Positions 16,357 to 28,254 of a stretch of 55,785 bases of DNA are shown here, piece by piece (position 1 is the first letter of the stretch; every line of letters starts with the position of its first letter). The notes beneath the pieces were generated by a model that was given only the letters and a program-made list of their open reading frames with translations, was not told where the DNA came from and did no database searches. Origin of the DNA: Streptomyces thermodiastaticus. GTDB lineage: Bacteria; Actinomycetota; Actinomycetes; Streptomycetales; Streptomycetaceae. The stretch lies in NCBI RefSeq assembly GCF_014656135.1, contig NZ_BNBV01000034.1:1-55785 (forward strand). The letters run 5' to 3'. A program made the position numbers and the translations under genes.

Positions 16357-16938
16357 TCAGTCCCGGCGGGGAGCCGGCAGGTACGGCGACGTCGAGGGCA
16401 GGCCCAGGTCCGAGGGCAGCAGCGAACCCACCCAGCAGTCCCGGCGCACCCCGTGGTGGTCGTGCGCGCTGCGCAGGACGCCCTCGACGGTGAACCCGAC
16501 CCGTTCGGCCACCCGGCGGGAGGCCGTGTTGCCGACCTCGGCGCGCCACTCCAGACGGTCGACGGCGAGCCGGGTGAAGGCCCAGCGGGCCACGGCACGC
16601 GCCGCCTCGGTCATGTAGCCGTGACCGCGGTGTCTCTTCGCACACCAATACCCGATCGACGCCGTGCCCTCGGGGCCCCGGTGCAGGGACATCGCGCCCA
16701 CCAGGTCTCCGTCGGGGCTGCCGAGGAAGAGGCCGAAGGTGCACGCCGAGCCGTCGGCCCAGGCCCGCGGGACGACCTGCTCGGTGAAGCTCCGCGCATG
16801 CTCGGGCAGGTAAGGGGAGGGAAGCGTGATCCAGCGCTGGATCTCCGGGTCCCGGGCCGCGGCGTACACCGCGTCGGTGTCCTGCGGCCGGAAGGTGCGC
16901 AGAACGAGGCGGTCGGTGGTGAGCGTGACGGGGTCCAC
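16357..16938 (-). CDS. GNAT family N-acetyltransferase (RimJ/RimL-like)
   Basis: This protein of about 193 residues is a GNAT acetyltransferase of the RimJ/RimL type. Visible features are the start LTTDRLVLRTFRPQDTDAVY, the acetyl-CoA binding segment CAKRHRGHGYMTEAARAVA, and NTASRRVAERVGFTVEGVL near the end. The natural substrate (a ribosomal protein N-terminus or a small amine) cannot be told. The GTG at 16938 is used because similarity starts directly after it. An alternative GTG 33 bp upstream (residues VATPGSRTISR) cannot be excluded. It is divergent from secA and shares its upstream region. Confidence 0.85.
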   Translation of the reverse strand: MDPVTLTTDRLVLRTFRPQDTDAVYAAARDPEIQRWITLPSPYLPEHARSFTEQVVPRAWADGSACTFGLFLGSPDGDLVGAMSLHRGPEGTASIGYWCAKRHRGHGYMTEAARAVARWAFTRLAVDRLEWRAEVGNTASRRVAERVGFTVEGVLRSAHDHHGVRRDCWVGSLLPSDLGLPSTSPYLPAPRRD

Positions 16939-17251
16939 CCGGCTGATTGTGCGGCTGCCGGGTGTCGCCACGCCATGCCCGCGTCCCCGCTTCTGTCCGC
17001 GAGGGCCCGGACGACGATCAGGCCGCGCGTAAGAGCGCCGGTCACGATTCGCGCACATCACGGGCGGTCAGCGGCACCATCGGCGCTCCCGGGGCGTTGT
17101 CCTCTGTGAAGGCGACGTGCCACAGCCCGACGAGTGCCCTCCCGGCAGGCCCTCCCGGCTGGGCCGTGTCCTCGCATACGATGGCCGTTGCTCAGCAGCG
17201 CCACATGGAAACAGACCGTCCCAGGCCCGACCGGCAAGGAGACCAACTCCC
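16939..17251 (+). other. secA upstream region
   Basis: This 313-bp gap lies between the divergent GNAT gene and secA. A TACGAT -10-like element at 17177-17182 would place secA transcription about 60 bp before its start. No TTGAC-like -35 is clear, and I see no other gene or structured RNA. Confidence 0.4.
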
Positions 17252-20068
<2,817 letters not shown>

Positions 20069-20099
20069 GCCGACGCGGCCGCGGGCCGCGACCGTGAGC

Positions 20100-20132
20100 A
20101 AGGCCGGGTGCCTGACGTCAGGGCCCGGCCTT
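20100..20132. terminator. Terminator after secA
   Basis: A 9-bp perfect stem AAGGCCGGG/CCCGGCCTT (20100-20108 with 20124-20132) encloses a further palindrome CCTGACGTCAGG. It lies between the convergent secA and Rv3235-like genes and may serve both. Confidence 0.75.
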
Positions 20133-20177
20133 CCGCGTGCCCGGCACACTCCGGGTGCCCGGCGGACCCGGTCCCGT

Positions 20178-21035
20178 TCACGCCTCGCGGCGCCTCGGCG
20201 GGCGAGGGCCGCCCAGCTCCACCGCCGTGCACCGCCAGCGCAGATCACGGTCCCGCTCCAGCCGGAAGGCCAGCGCGCGCAGCTGGTCACCGGCGGCGAT
20301 GCGGGCGAAGACCTCCAGGGCGCCCGGCCGGGGCTCACAGTGGCCGATGTCGCGCACCACGGGCCGGGTGCCGCGGGCCCGCAGCGGTAAGCGTGCGGCC
20401 AGCCGGGCCAGCTCGTCGTAGGCCTGGCCGACGGTGTGCCGCAGCATCCAGTGCACCGGCCGCTGCCCGCTGAGCACGGCGAGCAGTTTCTCGGCGAAGA
20501 CGTCGGTGGTGACGGGATCCGCCGACGGACCCGACGGACCCGACGGACCCGACGGATCCGACGGAACCGACGGGCCTGACAGACCCGACGGGCCTGACGG
20601 TACCGACGGCCCTGACGGAACCGACGGGCCGGCTCCGGTACCGCCCGCCACGGCCGACGCGCCCGCCACGGCCCGTGCGGCCGCCGCGGAGACCTCCCGG
20701 CCGTCCCGCGGCCGGACAGAGGTGAGGCAGGGGCCGCCGGCCGGGCGTGCGACCGGCACCCGCGCGGCCGGTACCCGTGCGGCAGGTACGCGGGCGGCCG
20801 GGGAGACACCGGTTGGCCCGCACGGCAGCGTCGTCCCGGGCGTGTGCGCCGGCTCTCCGGCGGACACCCGGGTGCTTCCCCCAGCGCTCCGGCCGCGTGC
20901 CGTGCCCGGGGCGCCGGCGGCGTTCGCCGGGCGGCTCGCGCGGATGCCCGGTCCGCTGCCCGGCCGACGGGTGTCGTGACGGCCCGGCGGGCGGGTGCCC
21001 GGGCGGCGCTGTGCCCTGGTCATGACCTTGTACAT
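20178..21035 (-). CDS. Rv3235 family protein with disordered low-complexity N-terminus
   Basis: The C-terminal ~110 residues (from about residue 175; VFAEKLLAVLSGQRPVHWML to the end) match the small actinobacterial Rv3235/DUF6459 family of unknown function, which also lies near secA1 in mycobacteria. The N-terminal part is Pro/Ala/Gly/Arg-rich and contains three AARVP repeats and a run of PSG/PSV triplets encoded by a 9-bp DNA repeat. The ATG at 21035 (MYKVMTRAQRR) is preceded by GGGGAC. Another ATG 12 bp downstream is possible. It is convergent with secA. Function is unknown. Confidence 0.75.
   Translation of the reverse strand: MYKVMTRAQRRPGTRPPGRHDTRRPGSGPGIRASRPANAAGAPGTARGRSAGGSTRVSAGEPAHTPGTTLPCGPTGVSPAARVPAARVPAARVPVARPAGGPCLTSVRPRDGREVSAAAARAVAGASAVAGGTGAGPSVPSGPSVPSGPSGLSGPSVPSDPSGPSGPSGPSADPVTTDVFAEKLLAVLSGQRPVHWMLRHTVGQAYDELARLAARLPLRARGTRPVVRDIGHCEPRPGALEVFARIAAGDQLRALAFRLERDRDLRWRCTAVELGGPRPPRRREA
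20523..20630. repeat. 9-bp tandem repeat, 12 units
   Basis: Twelve degenerate copies of a 9-bp unit close to CGACGGACC run through the coding part of the Rv3235-like gene and encode Pro-Ser-Gly/Val triplets. The length is a multiple of three, so copy number can vary without breaking the frame. Confidence 0.92.
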
Positions 21036-21352
21036 GAGTCCCCGTTCCGGTGGTGACGGCAGTGGCTGTACTGCGCGGTAACTTTCTGCAGGGGATCTTG
21101 TACGGGACGTGACCGCAGCGGGCAAGGAAGCCACGGCGCACCGTGGATGTCCCTCACATTCACTCATCCGGGTGGTCGTGCCGCCATGGAGCCTTGAGCG
21201 GCCGCGGCACGGGCGGGTGAGGCACGGGGCGCCCGGTGGACGCGAGCCGGGGGCGTCCAAGGACACGAAAGGGGACGTCGCACGTATCCTGAAGGCCGTC
21301 TCCGGCACGCCCCGGAGCCTTGACCCACGAGACGACCAGGAAAGCAGCCGGC
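21036..21352. other. Divergent intergenic region before the DUF6912-like gene
   Basis: This 317-bp gap lies between the minus-strand Rv3235-like gene and the plus-strand gene at 21353. It is less GC-rich near 21070-21110. I see no RNA gene, clear promoter or conserved ORF in it. Confidence 0.4.
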
Positions 21353-21874
21353 ATGCGCGTCTACGTCCCTCTGACCCTCCCCGGTCTCGCCGAGGCGTAC
21401 AAGACGGGAGAGCTGGGCACGGACGGCCTCGTGGCCTACGCCGTCACGCCCGGCCTGCGCGAGTGGTACCTCTCCGACGACGTGGAGGAGCTGGAGTACG
21501 CCGCGCTCAGCCGGGCCGCGCTGGCCTCGCTGCGGCTGCTGGCGGCGGACGCGGGCGCCCCGCGCCGCCGGGTCGTGGTGGCCGTCGACGTCCCCGACCG
21601 TGCGGCGAGCGCCGACCCCGACCGCAGCCTGGACCCCGCGGCGCTGGGCGAGGTCCGGGTGACGGGCGCCGTCCGGCTGGCCGGAGCGGCCGCGGTCCAT
21701 GTGGACGCCGACGACGCGGAGGCGGACGTGGCCGCCGCGGCTCAGGCCCTCAAGGCGGCGGACCAGGGCGACGACGACGCACAGTTCGTGGTGGACGGCG
21801 CCGAGGACCACGAACTGCTGTGGTACGCCACCCAGGAGATCCCGAACCTCCTCGGGGCGGACGGCGTGGCCTGA
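21353..21874 (+). CDS. Conserved actinobacterial hypothetical protein (DUF6912-like)
   Basis: This 173-residue soluble protein begins MRVYVPLTLPGLAEAYKTGE. I recognise that start from a small conserved streptomycete family (DUF6912-type) of unknown function. Other recognisable parts are YAVTPGLREWYLSDDVEELE and the acidic, Ala-rich C-terminal half with ELLWYATQEIPNLLG at the end. No catalytic motif or membrane segment is visible. The ATG is preceded by AGGAAAGC. A longer frame opens 33 bp upstream but lacks a ribosome binding site. It precedes the HAD gene by 73 bp, and the two may be co-expressed. Confidence 0.78.
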   Translation: MRVYVPLTLPGLAEAYKTGELGTDGLVAYAVTPGLREWYLSDDVEELEYAALSRAALASLRLLAADAGAPRRRVVVAVDVPDRAASADPDRSLDPAALGEVRVTGAVRLAGAAAVHVDADDAEADVAAAAQALKAADQGDDDAQFVVDGAEDHELLWYATQEIPNLLGADGVA

Positions 21875-21947
21875 ACCGCGACCGGGAGCCCGCCGGACGT
21901 CCGGGACCGGCTGTCACTGTCGGTGGCAGGGAGTACCGTCTTGCGGC

Positions 21948-22616
21948 ATGGGCAAGCACTCAGGGGCACACATCGTCTGGGACTGGAACGGCACGCTGTT
22001 CCACGACAACGAGGCCGTGATCGGCGCGACCAACGCCGCCTTCGCGGTGATGGGCCTGGAGCCGATCAGCCTGGAGCAGTACCGCGCGCTGTACTGCGTG
22101 CCGGTGCCGAAGTTCTACGAGCGCCTGATGGGACGGCTGCCCACCCAGGACGAGTGGGAGCTGATGGACGACGTCTTCCACCGGCACTACGCCGAGCAGC
22201 GCGCCCGCTGCGGGCTGGCCGAGGGCGCGCTGGAGCTGCTCGAAGGGTGGACGTCGGCCGGGCACAGCCAGTCGATCCTGAGCATGTACGGGCACGAGGA
22301 GCTGGTCCCGCTGGTGCGGCGCCTGGGCATCGAGACCCACTTCATACGTGTCCAGGGACGCACCGGACCGTCCGGCGGGAGCAAGGCCGAGCACATGGTG
22401 CGGCACCTGGACGCCCTCGCCCACACGGTGCACCCGGCGCGCACCGTGGTGATCGGGGACGCCGCCGACGACGCGCTGGCCGCGCGGCACGCCGGAGCGC
22501 AGGCGGTGCTGTACACCGGTGGCTCGCACAGCCGGGCGAGCCTGGAGGCGGTCGGCGTCCCGGTGGTGGACACCCTGCGGGAAGCGGTGCAGGAGGCGCA
22601 CCGCCTCGCGGCCTGA
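21948..22616 (+). CDS. HAD family hydrolase
   Basis: This 222-residue protein is a HAD-superfamily phosphatase-like enzyme. Motif I is IVWDWNGTLFHDN (the nucleophile Asp is the first D, near residue 12). Motif II is close to SQSILSMYGHEEL, the motif III Lys lies in GGSKAEHMVRHL, and motif IV is VVIGDAADDALAARHAGA. A helical cap lies between motifs I and II, as in subfamily IA phosphatases. The substrate is unknown. A TACCGT -10-like element ends 8 bp before the ATG, so the message could be leaderless. Confidence 0.88.
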   Translation: MGKHSGAHIVWDWNGTLFHDNEAVIGATNAAFAVMGLEPISLEQYRALYCVPVPKFYERLMGRLPTQDEWELMDDVFHRHYAEQRARCGLAEGALELLEGWTSAGHSQSILSMYGHEELVPLVRRLGIETHFIRVQGRTGPSGGSKAEHMVRHLDALAHTVHPARTVVIGDAADDALAARHAGAQAVLYTGGSHSRASLEAVGVPVVDTLREAVQEAHRLAA

Positions 22617-23183
22617 GTCGCGCACCACAGGCTCGGCGCGGCACACAGGCTCGGCGCAGCACACCTGGGCGCAGCACACAGGCTGGGCACAGCGCCACCG
22701 GCTCGGCCACCACAGGCCCGGCCGTCCTTGACGCATACGCCGGGGGACGGGGCGTCACCGCTGTGCAGAACGTCAAAATCCGGCCCTCGGTTTTGTACAC
22801 ATACGGCTCATGACGGGTGACCCGTAAAGAGCGATAGCCTTGTCAGGTGATCAGCGCGATAGTCCGCGGGGGCGTCGTCGTTCCCGCTCTGCGCCCGGGC
22901 TGCACGGACCGCCGTGACCGGGCGGCGGTCGCTGGTCCTTGCGGGCGGCACGGAGTCGCGACGGCCTCCACGAGGCCCCGCCGGACCCGGGCGGCGGCGC
23001 TGCCGAGAGCGGCGTCACATCCGTCGGGCGTGTCGAAAATGGCTGATATTCCCCCGATCATCGCACCTTGCGGCATAGCGTCTGTAGAGACCGGACACCC
23101 CGGTCCGCGACGTCATGCCCGAGGGGAAGAGACCGTACTCCCTTCAACGTCACGCAACGGCGCGCGACAGGAGCCAAAGGACA
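22617..23183 (+). other. 567-bp region upstream of the NAD-glutamate dehydrogenase
   Basis: The first 100 bp hold degenerate tandem repeats of about 16-18 bp (CACAGGCTCGGCGCAGCA-like). An AT-richer stretch around 22770-22850 follows, with a TAGCCT -10-like element 6 bp before a GTG at 22847. The last 120 bp again have lower GC and probably contain the dehydrogenase promoter. No RNA gene is recognised. Confidence 0.5.
22619..22715. repeat. Degenerate GC-rich tandem repeats after the HAD gene
   Basis: About six imperfect copies of a unit near CACAGGCTCGGCGCAGCA follow directly after the HAD stop codon. They have no coding frame of note. Confidence 0.7.
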
Positions 23184-23245
23184 ATGCAGACCAAGCTGGA
23201 CGAAGCCAAGGCCGAGCTGCTCGAGCGGGCCGCCCGGGTAGCTGA
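22847..23245 (+). CDS. Possible leaderless ORF (doubtful)
   Basis: A GTG lies 6 bp after a TAGCCT -10-like element, the spacing expected for leaderless messages, and opens a 132-codon frame (MISAIVRGGVVVPALRPGCT...). The first ~60 codons have the GC-rich third positions of real genes; the rest do not, and the frame runs 62 bp into the dehydrogenase gene. It may be a short real peptide whose frame was shifted, a decayed gene, or chance. I do not recognise the product. Confidence 0.22.
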   Translation: MISAIVRGGVVVPALRPGCTDRRDRAAVAGPCGRHGVATASTRPRRTRAAALPRAASHPSGVSKMADIPPIIAPCGIASVETGHPGPRRHARGEETVLPSTSRNGARQEPKDNADQAGRSQGRAARAGRPGS

Positions 23246-26200
23246 GAACGGTCCGGCCGGGGGACGCCTCCCGACCGGCACGACCGACAAGGGCACCCCG
23301 GACCGGGACGCCGTGCTCGCGTTCCTCCAGCGCTACTACCTGCACACCGCCCCCGAGGACCTCGCCGACCGCGACCCGGTCGACGTCTTCGGAGCCGCGT
23401 TCTCCCACTACCGGCTGGCCGAGCACCGCCCGCAGGGAACCGCCAGTGTCCGCGTGCACACCCCGACGGTGGAGGAGAACGGCTGGACGTGCAGCCACTC
23501 CGTCGTGGAGGTGGTCACGGACGACATGCCGTTCCTGGTCGACTCGGTCACCAACGAGCTGACCCGCCAGGGGCGCGGCATCCACGTCGTCGTCCACCCG
23601 CAGATCGTCGTGCGCCGGGACGTGACCGGCAAGCTTCTCGAGGTCCTCACCGAGGCGTCGGCGGGCGACGATCTGCCGCACGACGCCCATGTGGAGTCCT
23701 GGATCCATGTCGAGATCGACCGCGAGACCGACCGCGCCGATCTGCAGCAGATCACCGCCGACCTGCTGCGCGTGCTCTCCGATGTGCGGGAGGCCGTCGA
23801 GGACTGGGAGAAGATGCGCGGCGCGGCCATCCGCCTCGCCGACGGCCTGGCCGACGAGCCGCTCCCCGACGACCTGCCCGAGCCGCAGGTGGAGGAGGCC
23901 CGCGAGCTGCTGCGCTGGCTGGCCGACGATCACTTCACGTTCCTCGGGTACCGCGAGTACCGGCTGCGCGACGACGACTCCCTGGCCGCGGTGCCCGGCA
24001 CCGGGCTCGGCATACTGCGCGCGGACCCCCACCACGCCGGTGACGACGACCACCCGGTCAGCGAGTCCTTCGAGCGGCTGCCCGCGGACGCGCGCGCCAA
24101 GGCCCGCGAGCACAAGCTGCTCGTGCTGACCAAGGCCAACAGCCGGGCCACCGTGCACCGGCCGTCGTACCTGGACTACATCGGCGTCAAGAAGTTCGAC
24201 GAGCAGGGCAACGTCGTCGGCGAGCGGCGCTTCCTCGGCCTGTTCTCCTCCGCCGCCTACACCGAGTCGGTGCGCCGGGTACCGGTGATCCGCCGCAAGG
24301 TCGAGGAAGTCCTGGAGCTGTCCGGCTTCTCGCCCAACAGCCACGACGGGCGCGACCTGCTGCAGATCCTGGAGACCTACCCGCGCGACGAGCTGTTCCA
24401 GACCCCGGTCGACGAGCTGCAGTCGATCGTCACCTCCGTGCTCTACCTGCAGGAGCGCCGCCGGCTGCGGCTGTACCTGCGCCAGGACGAGTACGGCCGC
24501 TACTACTCGGCGCTGGTCTACCTGCCGCGCGACCGCTACACCACCGGCGTGCGCCTGCGGATCATCGACATCCTCAAGGAGGAACTGGGCGGCAACAGCG
24601 TCGACTTCACCGCCTGGAACACCGAGTCGGTCCTCTCCCGGCTGCACTTCGTGGTCCGTGTCCCGCAGGGCAGCGAACTGCCGGAGCTGTCCGACGCCGA
24701 CAAGGAGCGCATCGAGGCCCGCCTGGCGGAGGCCGCACGCTCCTGGGCGGACGCGTTCTCCGAGGCGCTGACCGCCGAGCTGGGCGAGGAACGCGCCGCC
24801 GAGCTGCTGCGCCGCTACGCCCACGCCTTCCCCGAGGGGTACAAGGCCGACCACACGCCGCGCGCCGCGGTCGCCGACCTGGTCCACCTGGAGCAGCTCG
24901 ACGACGACACGACGTTCGCGCTGAGCCTGTACGAGCCGGTGGGCGCCGGTCCCGAGGAGCGGCGGTTCAAGATCTACCAGAGGGGCGGCTCGGTCTCCCT
25001 CTCGCAGGTGCTGCCGGTGCTCAGCCGGCTCGGCGTGGAGGTCACCGACGAGCGGCCGTACGAGCTGCGCCGCGCCGACCGCTCCACGGTGTGGATCTAC
25101 GACTTCGGTCTGCGCATCCCGCCCGCGGCCACCGGCGGCGACCACCTCGCCGACGACGCCCGTGAGCGGTTCCAGGACGCCTTCGCCGCCGTGTGGACCG
25201 GCAAGGCGGAGAACGACGGGTTCAACGCCCTGGTGCTCGACGCCGGGCTGACCTGGCGGCAGGCGATGGTGCTCCGCGCCTACGCCAAGTACCTGCGCCA
25301 GGCCGGGTCGACGTTCAGCCAGGACTACATGGAGGACACCCTCCGCAACAATGTCCACACCACCCGGCTGCTCGTCTCCCTGTTCGAGGCGCGGCTGTCG
25401 CCGGAGCGACAGCGGGCCGGGCGCGAGCTGGTGGACGCGCTGCTGGAGGAGGCCGACGCGGCCCTGGAGCAGGTGGCCTCGCTGGACGAGGACCGCATCC
25501 TGCGGTCCTTCCTGACGGTCATCAAGGCCACCCTGCGCACCAACTTCTTCCAGCTGGACGGCGAGGGCCGGCCGCACGACTACGTCTCCATGAAGTTCGA
25601 CCCGCAGGCCATCCCGGACCTGCCGGCGCCGCGCCCGGCGTTCGAGATCTGGGTGTACTCGCCGCGCGTGGAGGGCGTGCACCTGCGCTTCGGCAAGGTC
25701 GCCCGCGGCGGTCTGCGCTGGTCCGACCGGCGCGAGGACTTCCGCACCGAGATCCTGGGCCTGGTCAAGGCGCAGATGGTGAAGAACACCGTGATCGTGC
25801 CGGTGGGCGCCAAGGGCGGCTTCGTCGCCAAGCAGCTGCCCGACCCGGGCGTGGACCGGGACGCCTGGCTGGCGGAGGGCATCGCCAGCTACCGGACGTT
25901 CATCTCGGCGCTGCTCGACATCACCGACAACATGGTCGCCGGCGAGGTCGTGCCGCCCAAGGACGTGGTCCGGCACGACAGCGACGACACCTACCTCGTC
26001 GTCGCCGCCGACAAGGGCACCGCGACCTTCTCCGACATCGCCAACGAGGTCGCCGCGCAGTACGACTTCTGGCTGGGCGACGCCTTCGCCTCGGGCGGCA
26101 GCGCCGGCTACGACCACAAGGGCATGGGCATCACCGCCCGCGGCGCCTGGGAGTCGGTCAAGCGGCACTTCCGCGAGCTGGGCGTGGACACCCAGAGCGA

Positions 26201-28115
26201 GGACTTCACGGTCGTCGGCATCGGCGACATGTCCGGTGACGTGTTCGGCAACGGCATGCTGCTCAGTGAGCACATCCGCCTGGTCGCCGCCTTCGACCAC
26301 CGGCACATCTTCATCGACCCGGACCCGGACGCGGCCACGTCCTACGCCGAGCGGCGCCGCCTGTTCGAGCTGCCGCGCTCCAGCTGGGCCGACTACAACA
26401 CCGAGCTGCTCTCGCCGGGCGGCGGCGTCTTCCCGCGCAGCCTGAAGTCCATCCCGGTCAACGCGCACATCCGCGAGGCGCTGGGCATCGAGGACAACGT
26501 CACCAAGATGACCCCGGCCGACCTGATGCGGGCGATCCTCAAGGCCCCGGTGGACCTGCTGTGGAACGGCGGCATCGGCACCTACGTCAAGGCCTCCACC
26601 GAGTCCCACGCCGACGTCGGCGACAAGGCCAACGACGCCATCCGGGTCGACGGCCGCGACCTGCGGGTCAAGGTCATCGGCGAGGGCGGCAACCTGGGCT
26701 GCACCCAGCTCGGCCGGATCGAGTTCGCGCAGGCCGGCGGCAAGGTCAACACCGACGCCATCGACAACAGCGCGGGCGTGGACACCTCCGACCACGAGGT
26801 GAACATCAAGATCCTGCTCAACGGCCTGGTCGCGGACGGCGACATGACCGTCAAGCAGCGCAACAAGCTGCTGGCCCAGATGACCGACGAGGTCGGCGCC
26901 CTGGTGCTGCGCAACAACTACGCGCAGAACACGGCGATCGCCAACGCGCTCGCCCAGTCCAAGGACATGCTCCACGCCCAGCAGCGCTTCATGAAGCACC
27001 TGGTGCGCGAGGGCCACCTGAACCGGGCGCTGGAGTTCCTGCCCACCGACCGGCAGATCCGCGAGCGGCTGGCCGCGGGCCAGGGCCTGACCGGCCCCGA
27101 GACGGCCGTGCTGCTGGCCTACACGAAGATCACGGTCGCCGAGGAGCTGCTGCGCACCTCCCTGCCGGACGACCCGTACCTGCGCGGCCTGCTGCACGCC
27201 TACTTCCCGACGCCGCTGCGCAAGAAGTTCGCCGAGCAGATCGACAACCACCCGCTGCGCCGGGAGATCACCACGACGGTGCTGGTCAACGACACCGTCA
27301 ACACCGGCGGTACGACGTATCTGCACCGGCTGCGGGAGGAGACCGGCGCCTCGCTGGAGGAGATCGTCCGGGCGCAGACCGCGGCCCGCGCGATCTTCCG
27401 CTCCGCTCCGGTGTGGGACGCCGTGGAGGAGCTGGACAACAAGGTCCCGGCCGACGTCCAGACCCGGATCCGGCTGCACTCGCGCCGCCTGGTCGAGCGC
27501 GGCACCCGCTGGCTGCTGAACAACCGGCCGCAGCCGCTGCAGCTGAGCGAGACGGTGGAGTTCTTCGCCGACCGGGTCGAGCAGGTGTGGGCGCAGCTGC
27601 CCAAGCTGCTCAAGGGCGCGGACCTGGAGTGGTACCAGCAGGTCTACGACGAGCTGTCGGCCGCCGGAGTCCCGGACGAGCTGGCCGGCCGGGTGGCCGG
27701 GTTCTCCTCCGCCTTCCCGGCGCTCGACATCGTCTCGGTGGCCGACCGCATGGGCAAGGACCCGCTGGAGGTCGCCGAGGTGTACTACGACCTCGCCGAC
27801 CGGCTGGACATCACCCTGCTGATGGACCGGATCCTCGAGCTGCCGCGCGCCGACCGCTGGCAGTCCATGGCCCGCGCCGCGATCCGCGAGGACCTCTACG
27901 CGGCCCACGCGGCGCTGACCGCGGACGTGCTGGCCGCCGGCGACGACACCGCGACGCCCGAGCAGCGGTACAAGGTGTGGGAGCAGAAGAACGCGGCGAT
28001 CCTGGCGCGGGCGCGGACCACGCTGGAGGAGATCCGCAGCTCGGACGCGTTCGATCTGGCCAACCTGTCGGTCGCGATGCGCACCATGCGCACCCTGCTG
28101 CGCACGCACTCGTAA
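23184..28115 (+). CDS. gdhB: NAD-specific glutamate dehydrogenase, 180-kDa class
   Basis: This 1643-residue enzyme belongs to the large NAD-GDH class first known from Streptomyces clavuligerus and Pseudomonas. It oxidises glutamate to 2-oxoglutarate and ammonia with NAD, mainly in catabolism. The N-terminal ~600 residues carry ACT-like regulatory parts (FLVDSVTNELTRQGRGIHVV; FTFLGYREYRL). The catalytic core shows VARGGLRWSDRREDFRTEIL, the catalytic-Lys region VPVGAKGGFVAKQLPD (about residue 875), and the nucleotide-binding stretch VVGIGDMSGDVFGNGMLLS (about 1010-1030). A long helical C-terminus follows. The ATG at 23184 has AAAGGA nearby; an upstream in-frame ATG at 23115 has none. The gene is transcribed alone and ends at a very strong hairpin. 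Confidence 0.96.
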   Translation: MQTKLDEAKAELLERAARVAENGPAGGRLPTGTTDKGTPDRDAVLAFLQRYYLHTAPEDLADRDPVDVFGAAFSHYRLAEHRPQGTASVRVHTPTVEENGWTCSHSVVEVVTDDMPFLVDSVTNELTRQGRGIHVVVHPQIVVRRDVTGKLLEVLTEASAGDDLPHDAHVESWIHVEIDRETDRADLQQITADLLRVLSDVREAVEDWEKMRGAAIRLADGLADEPLPDDLPEPQVEEARELLRWLADDHFTFLGYREYRLRDDDSLAAVPGTGLGILRADPHHAGDDDHPVSESFERLPADARAKAREHKLLVLTKANSRATVHRPSYLDYIGVKKFDEQGNVVGERRFLGLFSSAAYTESVRRVPVIRRKVEEVLELSGFSPNSHDGRDLLQILETYPRDELFQTPVDELQSIVTSVLYLQERRRLRLYLRQDEYGRYYSALVYLPRDRYTTGVRLRIIDILKEELGGNSVDFTAWNTESVLSRLHFVVRVPQGSELPELSDADKERIEARLAEAARSWADAFSEALTAELGEERAAELLRRYAHAFPEGYKADHTPRAAVADLVHLEQLDDDTTFALSLYEPVGAGPEERRFKIYQRGGSVSLSQVLPVLSRLGVEVTDERPYELRRADRSTVWIYDFGLRIPPAATGGDHLADDARERFQDAFAAVWTGKAENDGFNALVLDAGLTWRQAMVLRAYAKYLRQAGSTFSQDYMEDTLRNNVHTTRLLVSLFEARLSPERQRAGRELVDALLEEADAALEQVASLDEDRILRSFLTVIKATLRTNFFQLDGEGRPHDYVSMKFDPQAIPDLPAPRPAFEIWVYSPRVEGVHLRFGKVARGGLRWSDRREDFRTEILGLVKAQMVKNTVIVPVGAKGGFVAKQLPDPGVDRDAWLAEGIASYRTFISALLDITDNMVAGEVVPPKDVVRHDSDDTYLVVAADKGTATFSDIANEVAAQYDFWLGDAFASGGSAGYDHKGMGITARGAWESVKRHFRELGVDTQSEDFTVVGIGDMSGDVFGNGMLLSEHIRLVAAFDHRHIFIDPDPDAATSYAERRRLFELPRSSWADYNTELLSPGGGVFPRSLKSIPVNAHIREALGIEDNVTKMTPADLMRAILKAPVDLLWNGGIGTYVKASTESHADVGDKANDAIRVDGRDLRVKVIGEGGNLGCTQLGRIEFAQAGGKVNTDAIDNSAGVDTSDHEVNIKILLNGLVADGDMTVKQRNKLLAQMTDEVGALVLRNNYAQNTAIANALAQSKDMLHAQQRFMKHLVREGHLNRALEFLPTDRQIRERLAAGQGLTGPETAVLLAYTKITVAEELLRTSLPDDPYLRGLLHAYFPTPLRKKFAEQIDNHPLRREITTTVLVNDTVNTGGTTYLHRLREETGASLEEIVRAQTAARAIFRSAPVWDAVEELDNKVPADVQTRIRLHSRRLVERGTRWLLNNRPQPLQLSETVEFFADRVEQVWAQLPKLLKGADLEWYQQVYDELSAAGVPDELAGRVAGFSSAFPALDIVSVADRMGKDPLEVAEVYYDLADRLDITLLMDRILELPRADRWQSMARAAIREDLYAAHAALTADVLAAGDDTATPEQRYKVWEQKNAAILARARTTLEEIRSSDAFDLANLSVAMRTMRTLLRTHS

Positions 28116-28132
28116 GCCCGGCACCCGGCATG

Positions 28133-28174
28133 CGCGACGGCGCCCAGGACCGCACGGTCCTGGGCGCCGTCGCG
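28133..28174 (+). terminator. Terminator after the glutamate dehydrogenase
   Basis: A perfect 19-bp stem (28133-28151 with 28156-28174) around the loop GCAC lies 17 bp after the stop codon. It is one of the strongest hairpins in the window. Confidence 0.92.
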
Positions 28175-28224
28175 TTCCCGCCGCTGCCCCGGGAAACGCC
28201 CTCGCAAAGGTCACTTTTCATTCT

Positions 28225-28247
28225 TATCCGGACAACTCGGATACAGT
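28225..28247 (+). promoter_or_regulatory. Possible promoter with operator-like dyad
   Basis: TATCCG-N7-CGGATA (28225-28243) overlaps a TACAGT -10-like hexamer (28242-28247). The -10 ends 7 bp before the GTG of the small ORF at 28255, suggesting a leaderless transcript that a repressor bound to the dyad could block. The binding protein is unknown. Confidence 0.45.
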
Positions 28248-28254
28248 GACGCGC

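Noticed and set aside
22617..23183. Riboswitch or structured RNA before the glutamate dehydrogenase
   Set aside because: I could not find a conserved fold or known motif; only GC-rich repeats and a possible promoter are visible.
23058..28214. 1718-codon open frame on the minus strand
   Set aside because: It mirrors the NAD-GDH gene in the antisense frame, has no family motifs, and is a normal effect of GC-biased third positions.
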